Source: Trichobilharzia szidati (lineage: Eukaryota > Platyhelminthes > Trematoda > Strigeidida > Schistosomatidae). Taken from it: DNA of 64,000 nucleotides. This document shows positions 50,201 through 61,200 of this stretch, one piece after another. The stretch covers positions 55,153,564 through 55,217,563 of the forward strand of contig OX235279.1 of the NCBI GenBank assembly GCA_944472155.2. Reading direction: 5' to 3'. The notes under the pieces are model-generated. The model did no database searches. It saw only the letters and a list, made by a program, of their open reading frames with translations, and had not been told where the DNA came from. The translations under genes were made by a program, and so were the position numbers. Each line of letters begins with the position of its first letter. The first letter of the stretch is position 1.

Positions 50201-53200
50201 ATAGCTGATATGGTTGATATTTACTCCCACAACTAGTGAGAGAAATTAAATGCCAAAACTTTTATTTCTGAACTAAATACACGTCGTAAAGAAGTAGCGT
50301 TTTTCATGTTAGTAGTTGTCAATGGAATTTATTTACTGATAACAGAGGTCTAATATATCAGGACACATATGCATATGTAGGCCACACTTACTATGCAAGG
50401 GCTGATGATAAGTTTTCAGTTTTCCAGAATGAAGTAGGTGGAGTGAGATTTGAACTCAGGACCTATAGGCTGAAAGCCGATTGGAAACGCCTCAACCATT
50501 TTGGAGTGGTGTGAATAATAAACCATATACATGTAAATGCACTGAGGAATGAAGCAGAATTAATATAAGAGGACTAAACATACAACGTGGTTACAGGGAC
50601 ACCTGTAAGGTATAGAAAGATTTGAACTCTTAACCCAATAGCTTAAAACTGACTACCTCAACTAGTGAGTAAAATATTTCACAGGTAGCAGTATTTTGCT
50701 ACGGAATATCATCTCGAAACCCAAAAAACATAGGATTTATAATAGCTGTACTGACTGAACAAGATTGTTTAATGTGAAAGTACACAGAATACCTATGAAG
50801 AATTATACGATTATTTCTTCCAAAAATAAACAGTATTATCTTAAAAAATATACTCACTACCGGGGAACCCATGTCCAATGGAATGAAGACTAGCTGCCAA
50901 TTCAGCATAACGTCTAGCTATCCAATGGGGACGAATAAGAGCATACATTTTCGGATGCAAACCAGCAGCACTGCCCCCAGTTGTATTAGGATTCGCCGGA
51001 GTAGACACATTGGCTTTTACCATATCACGTGCATCTGTACTAAAACTATTAACATCCAAATACTGTAACATTGAAGATATATGCACATCAAGTCTGTCAG
51101 TAACACGCACCCATAATGTTTCCGTCATTTTACTCCAAAAGCTATTGAATGAAAAATGAATAAAATTAAACCTTTAAAGTTGGATAAACGATAAAAAACC
51201 ACAGTAAGATATTTTAATCCCTATCATAACAAACAACCATTGCTAGCTTTGAAGCAAGTACTAGCATCACATAGATCACTTGTCATTTGATAACGTTACG
51301 CTATGCAAAGTTTTCGTAAACACAGTTTAGAGAATTAAAGCTTGAAAAAGCTAACAACTTTTAATGAAGCAAAATGAGGTTGTATTTACATTATACAGAC
51401 AGAAGTTATGATAATAGAGCATTAATGAATTAAGAAATAAGAGATAAATGTAAACAATTACCTTACCTATTATAAAACGGTACATTTTTAGGCTGTTGAT
51501 GTTTAACCGTCTTCTTCAAATTAATCTTACGATGACAGAATATACTTAATAACTTGTTCTCATAGTAATTTAGAGCACGCGTTTTAATAAACTAAATATT
51601 GAGCAACGATTTAAGTAAGATATTTGATATTATGTGTATTATGGTTAACTGTTTATTATCGTGAAAAACATGTCAGTGTTTTATCAATACATTACAACCG
51701 ACAGCAGCAGAATAGTAAAATATCGCAGAAACAATAAATCATGCTTCATATATTTCAGAAGGTAAACTGTTGAGAGATTTATCTACTAGTTTTCTGAATT
51801 TTTTATTGAATAACAGACTACCACATACGCACTCATGCATAAACATTCCAACTTTTACAAACAAAAGATATAAATGTCGGTTGGTGAACTAGTATTACAT
51901 ATAATTTATTTATACCAAAAAAGAAAATTTTAAAAGGCGAGCTTTCAACACACACACTAATAAGGTAGCAGTCTTGTGATATGAAAGATCAAATAAGTGT
52001 TGGTGGCCTCTATACTTTGAAATCGGATTTTAAAACATACAGAAATTACCTAACTAGTACAACTTTCATTTGTAGTCATGATCCTTCAAAGACCTAACAC
52101 AGATGAAGAACATGTCTTCCTTAAACACAAAATTGGTATAATATGAGCATCTAGGCATATCCCAAGCGAAAAGAATCTAACAGGACCAAAAAGGTTAACA
52201 CACTTAACAAGTATATTCCAGGGGAAGCTCATTACTTCATATTACATAGTAAACTACAAGAATCAAATGCACTGCAACATGATCGAAATCGGATGCAAAC
52301 GATCCTAACAAGACAGGTGGTCAAAAGTGCAGAGTCACCGCATATCATCTCGCAGATACCAGGTTTTGCACTCGTAGGACAAAACTCTACACTCTGGAAA
52401 ACTTACTGTTGATGACCAGACAAACATTGTGGCGGTTTATGTGTGACCCACTTCAGTTAACGTTGTTTAGACCCCTTACATACGAGTGAAAATTTCACCA
52501 GTCACCTCTCCATCAACATTTACACAACTATTTACGTAATTCTTACAGTCTAAAACAAATACTTTAGAAGCAGCGGAAGTTCATTATGCATTCAGACCAT
52601 CAACATCTATGCCGACATTTGGTTCTGGACAAAATTAGTTTGTTATCATTGCGCATTAGATCAGTTACGACTGTGTTGTTTCATTAACCACCTCAACGAC
52701 TTTAATATCACGCCAAATTCCCGATCGCTATATTCAAGTTTTCAACTAGTACTGCAATATCTATCCATACCGTTTACTTCATATAGCTACACTTTGCTGT
52801 TAGCGCATGAGGCCAAAATCGAATAAACTACAGACATGAAAGTTAACTAGTAGAAGAAAAGGAAGCAGACATAAACTGGATGCAAACAAACTCGCAAGAT
52901 ATCCAGAATTTAGTTTATGGTAGGAAATAAATAAATCTACCATATTACGAAAGATTTTGAAACACAGTAACCACAAAAAGTTTGCATCAAGTATAAGTGC
53001 CATGTTATTCACTTGGGTAGACTAGTATATCCTAGCACGATATGGTGTGTTGATAACACAAGCAGATTACACAAAATAGGTTACTGCACTTAATCTCCAT
53101 GGTCTCATATTGTGGAGGATAAAATTGATGAGGACAGATGCAACATTTATCCGAACAAACTAAAATCATACAATTATCGTGGCTTTTTCAGATGTAACGC

Positions 53201-55246
53201 TTAGAACCAGGTATATCTATTATCAAAAGCAGCACCCAACATAATATTACATGGTTATTCAACGACAATTAGGTTGAATCAATTCGCCTCCCTAGATTAG
53301 TAGTGAATCACTAAAACAAATAAGGAAAGCCTGCATCATCTGAAAAACTAAAAATAATTGAAGTTCTGTCGTTCACATATACTACTAGCCAACCGATATA
53401 AACAAGGGTATACGAAAGCAAAACTGAAGATATAACTGGAACTCACTTATCCAATACGGGTACACCCCTTTCTTTGGCTAAACGCAACATAGCATGCAAT
53501 AACTGAAGGCAGATCAGTAAACCGATTGCATCATGAGAACATGAAGAAATTACAAAAGTCTCAGTATATTTTTGTATCCAATTTAAACTACGAGACATAA
53601 CTTGGTCAAATAAATTAGCCAAGGCGACACCATTTTGTTTCCGATTTTCGCTTGGTGTAGTCTGATCAGATAGATCAGATTCTGCACTGAGAAGGAAGAA
53701 ATCTGACAGGAAATAGTACTCTCGACATACAGTGTCCAGAAGAGCATAATGAATAGAACGGAATAAAACCTCTATAGGATACTACAAAATAAAAACAACA
53801 TAAAGTGGGGAAAATGAAAAGCTTTTTATTAAAGAGTAATCAATCAACCATTTGGAACACGAAAATATTTAAACACAGAAAATTTTTATACAGTACTAAA
53901 TGACACGAAATCCACATTTGATAGAGGCTTGTGCTTGTTTGCAATGATCAACAGGACGAACCTGAAACCCAGGGGGAATGAATATAAAGTCTGCCATTTG
54001 TGTTCGACGTAAACATCCACTACGGGTTTTTTTATTAGAACCACGATATGTCAATCAAGTAAAAATAATCAATTTAGTAAATGGTCTCTCCGAGATCCAA
54101 ACCTGTAACAAATTCATGAATTATCATAAAGCTGTTCAAGTAACAAATAAAACTATATAGTACTGGGGTATATACACAAGGATCATCGAGACTCTAAGAA
54201 CCAGTGGCTTAAGACTGTTGGTTATATGATTCAAAATCGTTCTCAATGGTGGAGGCTCATTCACTCTTTGTAATCCCTGATATCCATCAGGTCTCAATTT
54301 TTCCTCTACATGTAATTATTCTTTCCCTGTACATTTTTTTGAATTCTTCTCTACCCTTTTGGGTTCTATGGAGTGTAGCAGCTTGAACTGTTGCAAATTT
54401 TGTGCATAGTTCTACGTTGGAACTCAGTCAGTCAGTCACTTTTCACTCTACCTAATTCTAGTGTCTACATCTGAGAAGCGAAAACACTCAGAATAACAAA
54501 AGTAGGTGAGTCAAATACTTATAAATTTTACCCATAACAGATTTGCCAAACACCACGTTATATGTCAAGCTTTTGTGAGGCTTAATGATACTATCGAGGA
54601 ACTTGGAACAGGACACATTCATAGAGCCCACCGTTTAGTTTACTGTTTCAGCCAATGGACCCCATCTTCACAAGAATAGTAGCAAAACAGTACAATTAAG
54701 TTAATCCACTTACTTTAGCTTCAGCATTACTGGCTACATGTGGTAAAATTATTGCACTTTCTAAATTTGAATTACTCAATACACGTAGTGCACGGTCACC
54801 TAATCCAAAAAGTCCAACACGCGTCCCTGAATTTGTTGACGTTGAAATAGCAGTATTATTAGCAACATTAGAAATTGAATTGAACATTAAACTAGACGCA
54901 GTTGATGTTGAATTATATTTATCTGGATTTTTTCCTAATAAATCATCTTTCTCATAGGTCGTATCAAGCTGTGAATATCACGAAATGAAGTACACTTTAC
55001 AGCATATAAACAATTAAATGCAAAAAATACAGTACTGAATACATTCGCCTAAAAAGCGATAGTGATTGCAGCACAAAAGAAAATCTGGGTAGCGACATGA
55101 CAATACCGAACCAAATCATTCTTTGTGAAGTCTAGAATGATAAGGAAGGCTTCGCGAGTAAGCAACACAGGTTAAAGAACGCAGCATCATCAGAACACAT
55201 CAGCTTTCTCTAATCTTCCTTCGACTTTAATTACCATCTTTCGATG

Positions 55247-55289
<43 letters not shown>

Positions 55290-58200
55290 TAATCGATGAA
55301 TAATGCCACTTAGTAAGATGTTACATGTGTCTTCTAAATTTTCAGCAGTTTTACATGTTTAGACTGAAGGATATTACATAAAAACACATGCAGATATCAG
55401 TTAATACAAGCAACCACGAACCAACTGGAAAAGATGAAAAACAAGTGTCCAATATAAAAGTGTAGTATTCCAGACATTTAGAAGACTTAACTGCTTAACA
55501 TCAGACAATAAATTAGCCTGAGAGAAATGTATTTATGTTTCTGCTTATGATTTAATCCAGTTAAGAACTAATCAGTCAAAGTTGAATCTTCAATTACAAA
55601 AAAATTCTTTTACTGGTAAGTGTTAAAACATGAATTGGGAGAAACAAATAAATGATAAAAATAAAAACTTACTTGTAATCTTGTTAATTTGCCACCATAA
55701 GCTTTAAAATAGGAGTAGTAAACTTTACTCATTGTATTAATGTATTCCACCTTAACCTCCTTTGCTACTTCTCGATCATGAGCCATAAGGAATGAATTAT
55801 AAAATCTAAATCCCAAAGGAGAGGAAATAAAACAAATGCTTGAAAAATACATCTAGGAATAATAACAACAGATAACAAGATTATTGGGTGGATGAGACTG
55901 AACATTCAACGTAGAACTTTTGAACAAAAGCGCGACAAGTTAAAATGCCACAATTCATGAAGGCAAAGAAAAAAATAATGCGGAGACTGAACGTATAAGA
56001 GAAAGAAAAATTACAGGAAGAATAATTAATTTGTAATAGATATAGGACATCATGCATCTGCGTCACTCAGGACGATTTAAGCAATTTCACTTATAATCTC
56101 CAGACACTGAATACTGGCATCTCGGAGGGAAACAGGTGATAAAAGACAACGATAAGTGAAACAATCTCTGAGGAAAATGGCACCCTAATTAGCTCCCAGG
56201 ATAGACAACTGGAACGCTGGAAAGAACACTTTGAGGAGCAGTTGAATTGGCCTACAGTCACACTCAACTTACCGAATATTCAACACCTCCCAGAACGGGA
56301 TATAGACACAGGTCCTCCGTCACTAACTGAGGTCACTAAGGCTGTCACTAGTCTGAAATGAGGCAAAGCATCAGGTCCCGATGGAGTGATTCCAGAGGTA
56401 TTTAAGTACGCTGGAGACAGTTTGCTGTCTGCGTTAACTAAGGTACTAAGCAGCGTCTGGGAATCAGAGGAAGTCCCGTCAGATTGGTGTAAGTTATTAG
56501 TCATCCCCATATATAAGAAGGGAGACAAGTCTTTTTGTGATAATCACAGGGGGATTAGCTTGACTAATATGGTACCTAAAGTTCTAGGCTCAATAACAAG
56601 GCGCAAACTAAGCGGTCCGCGGGAGGAACAAACACGAGAGACAGGCTTTAGACCAGGAAGAGGGTGTATTGACCATATCTTCACCCTTCGACAGATTGTG
56701 GAACATAGGCATACTTACCGGCGTCCAACAATCGTCAAATTTTTTGACCTAAAGGTAGCATTCGATTCTGTCGACCGATAGGTACTATGGCGATGCTTAG
56801 CCGTGAAGGGAATGCCGAGAAAATACATTGCACTGATCAAGGAACTATACTCGAACTCATGCAGTCAGCCCTGTGAGAGCTTACGGTGAGTTGCTGCCTG
56901 AAGTGGTGAAACCAGTGGTGTCCGTCAGGGATGCCCATTATCCCCATTTCTATTCAATTTCGTCATAGATGTACTAATGGATTTAACCCTAACTCACTTC
57001 AGAGACTCAGGGACTGACTTTTTACCAGGGTATGTTCTCGTTGACTTAGAATATGCAGATGATATAGTCCTTCTTGGCAAGGACGCTGACAAAATGCAGT
57101 CTTCTGAACACCTTGAGCCGTAATCTACGAATGTGTGGCATGCGATTCGCTCCCGCCAAATGTAAGATGATGCTGCAGGACTGGTCTACACTGACTCCTA
57201 GCTTAGAAACAGGGAGTGAAGTGGTAGAGCACGTTCGCCGCTTCACTTGTTTGGAAAGTTGTATCAGCCCCAACGGGTTGATCACTGACGAAATCTTAAC
57301 ACGGATACAGAAGGCTCGTTTCGCATATGCCAACTTACGCCATCCCTGGTGTAGACGTGATATTCGGCTATCGACCGAAGGGTGGGTGTACTGCTCAGCA
57401 GTCGGCTCCGTCCTCCTCTATGGCTGTGAGACCTGGCCATTGAGAGTGGAAGACATGAAAAGGCTAGCTGTCTTTGATCATAGATGCCTGCGTTCTATCT
57501 CCCGTGTGAAGTAGCATAATAGGGTGAGTAGTATTGAGGTGATGCATCGGTCGAGTGCTAGGCAAGGAGGGGAAATCAATCGACGAGGCTGTGAAGTTAC
57601 ATCTACGTGAGATGGTTAGGACATGTGTTACGCATGCCTAGCCATCGCCTTCCTCGACGGGCAATGTTAGCTGACAAAGGGTCAGGCTGGAAAAGAGCCA
57701 GTGGTGGTCAAACCAAAACATGGCGCCAGTCAATGAAATCCACAACAGTTAGTTTAAGCCACGTAGGAAGGTGTAAACTTCCTGGTTGTGGTTCCCGGGA
57801 CGGTGAAAACCAATAGCAATGATATGGCTTAAATTCGTTCTCAATGGCTGGTGCAGATGCATCCACTCCTTGTGACTTATGATTTCAAATGAAACTATAT
57901 TGCTCTTCGTTATTACTATTCCTTTTGTCTCATATCCCTGTCTACTATCTTTATTTTGCATTTCCTTTTACTTTCTTCTCTTGCTTTGTGTGCTGAGTGA
58001 AGTGTGGTGACTCGAACTGCTGCACATGGGTGCAAGGTTTCCTGTTGAAAAGAGACAGACTTTCGGAGACCGAAAACAGGCAGTTTACAGTTGTCAAGGA
58101 ATATGAACATTGAACGTTGGTTCATTGACCTTCGTCACCATTGGCGGGCAACTCGAAGGCGCGAATGGCTCGATCGTGTGCAAGTTCAAAGACGAGAGAA

Positions 58201-61200
58201 TACGAATAAAAGTACCTTCTAATTCTGTACAAAACATTTGTTTATAGAATTGTATTAATCTTTGCTTTAATTGCCAAACAATATAACTTCGTTCAGAGAA
58301 TACTGGTGTTTTGGAGTTAAAGTCGAGAAAATATATAGTCATTATCGGTTCAAAGCGTCTTCGTTAGAATAGGAACATAGGGTTAAGTTCCTTGACAACA
58401 GTCTTCTTCATTCAAAACTTCATGGATTGATACTATATTTTGATTTGATCACCCTATTTCTTTTGCAACCTAACCCTATGTTAGCTATCATAGCTTAACG
58501 AGGTAGCTCATGACTCAGCATACGCAACACGTATCCCAGCCATCTCAATCTTCACAACTTCAGCGATTCACTTTCCCTCCTTACCTAAAACTCCACGCCT
58601 AACCTAAATATTACTTATTTTATACTACTTAACACGGAAAACAAAATGCAAAGATATAAGGTCAAAGACAACCAGCTACTTCGAATCTTTTACTTTTAAT
58701 GTCAGTGTCTAATAGACGTAAAGAAGGACGAAGCAAACTGTTGCACACATCCTTTAATCGATAATGAGACATCGCCTGGGGTGACGTAAATTAGCAAATG
58801 TCAAAAGAGCCTTTTTTATCCGAGATGAGACTTTGTTTAAGAAAATGAAAAGTGAAGTTAGATTTCATAATTCCTATATCCCTAGTCTAAGACACACCCA
58901 AACGACACGACATACAGTTTACTTAGTTTCCATGATAAGGACAATTATTAAAATGCAACGATTGCTTGTATTCTGATCAAATATAAAGTAACAGCACACT
59001 AATAACATCTGGAAGGACAATTGTTTTGGATACTACAGTAGGAATGAGGTTTATATACAAGTCAAACTACTCAATATCAGTAGAAACTTAAGAATATGTA
59101 ATGAAACGAAAGTTAATACATATTGCTTAGCTCTTACCTATAAATCGATTATCTCAACTGACTGTATTAGGTGAATATAGTAAAATTACATCTCCCAGAG
59201 TTGTAAACGAAATTACTACGTGGAGTTTCAGGCAATATCCATTAATTTTATGTATATTCAGACTTGACACCAATGTCTTCTTTAAACAATAATTGTCATT
59301 AAACCCCCTGTCTTACAGTTCCTATATTAATATAGTGCATACAGTAAACACGAATTTGAAAAAGAATAATGACCATAAAAATCAGTCTCTTTAATTTTTT
59401 CATTAAAAAACACTGACGTAAATCGCCTCTCTTGCACATGGAGTGCATGAAACAATGTTTTTGGTGCCTACATCCATAAACTTATATTATCTCGACCAAA
59501 TAGCATCAACGCTTTGAGACAGAGCAGTAGAATACAATGAACTACGGTGCATGAGCATGAGCAATGATTCCAACGAATTTTTAAACAAAACCAAAACAAC
59601 ATGCCTGACAGTGCCAATTAGAATTCTACTAAGCAACAATAAAATTCATAACCAAGTGAGTGAGACAGTAGTAGAAATACATCCAAACATATACACTTAC
59701 CGAAATTTTAACATCTGATTTTGAGGGACTTGGTAATTTGTAAGTGGTTTTCGTAAGGCATATATTTTTCCTAACAAAAACTCTCGAATTTTCGTCACAG
59801 CCTACAATAATACAAATAAATATTTATCGCTGCAGTATGACAGTGAAACATGAGAAAACAGATTAGTGTTAGTAAATTAAAAATATATTGTGAAAGTAAA
59901 AAGTAATCCAGAAAGCTGACGAAGTTTAAAAACTACATATCATAAGGAAGTTATAAATAATCTTTGAAAAATATTTTTGTCGTTTCTTTTAGAACTACTA
60001 ACATTATTATTCAGTAGGCGAATTTACATTGACGTCATTACGTGAAAACCAATATAGCACCCCAGTTCAGTGATGCCTTATGTTCCGATTCAACTTGCTT
60101 ATAAAATTTAAAGAAAATAAATTATTCGCTTACCTTAATTTTTAGCTTTTTTAAAAGAACACTAACATCACTGAATGACTTATAATCTACAGTGGATTGT
60201 TCTACGGCGAAATTCATTTTGTGATTTAATTCATGAAGATTTTCAAGAAATTCTTGTTCTGTGACAGGAGTGAGCAGAATATGACTAAAATAGTTAGAAT
60301 AAACAAAGTAATGTGATAAAAACTATTGAAACAAAACTCTACAAGAAACACTGTGCGTATTAAACGCAAAACATTACAAATAAAATTAACAAAAATAGAA
60401 AGAGCATAAAACTCAAGAAATTTAATTGAATTCTTCTATTAACTCTAATTAACAATGGCCCTAATCACTTGATATGCATAAGAATTATATCACTGTTAGC
60501 CTTAACATATGATCCGAACTATCCAAGAACTCTATGTTAATAAAAAATATTCTCTGCGATCCTCTTTAGCTGGTCCCACGAATGCCCATAGTCTCTCATC
60601 TCCTCCTCACACGCTCTCCTGCATGTAACTCTCGAAACAACGCCCAACACCATCTTTCCCATTCAGGTTCCATTCGAGCTATGGCCTGGCGCGTAATGTC
60701 ATTCGACAGTCACCTCAGCCTGTACCTATCCAAATCCATTCTCTTCTACATATTTTTGAACAACAGGTTCTTGGTTGGTTTGTTCCTACAGTTCCTTGTT
60801 GCTAATTCTTTCTGGCCGGCCGTTTGATCTTCTATAAGAAGCCAGCAAAGGTAGGTGCTGATAAAGGTCTGCAACCAGCCGGAAATGCTTTTCGTGTCGA
60901 CAATGCCAAGTCCCTGATCCACATACAAGAACTGACTGACTTAACATCTTTGTTGAAACCCCGGATCTTCTTCTTTGTGCTGAGTGTAGAACATTTCCAA
61001 ATTGACTACAGAGTGATGAAGGTGTCCTTTGGTATTCCGATTCTGATTTTAACATCTTCATCCGTTTCGCCTGTAGTTGAAACGATGATTTGTAGGTAAG
61101 TGAAGGAAGTGACCACTTTTAAATTTCCTCCGTTGATAGTGTCCAGTGCAGGTTATCGTTTTTGTTGGTTGGCTATCTTCATCACCTCCGTCTTCTCCAT

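Larger units (their letters stand above)
56126..58056 (+). mobile_element. RTE-type non-LTR retrotransposon R3, 5'-truncated, in VPS52 intron 8
   Basis: Near-identical to R1 and R2 but on the plus strand, antisense to VPS52. It begins in the linker before the RT (about 56126), so it lacks the whole endonuclease. It runs through RT (56386-56781), the YADD region (57040-57075), the thumb and C-terminus (57074-57816) and the 3' end (about 58056). It shares the stop after SVDR and the stop before GKASGPDG with the other copies and adds a private stop near 57509. Confidence 0.9.
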
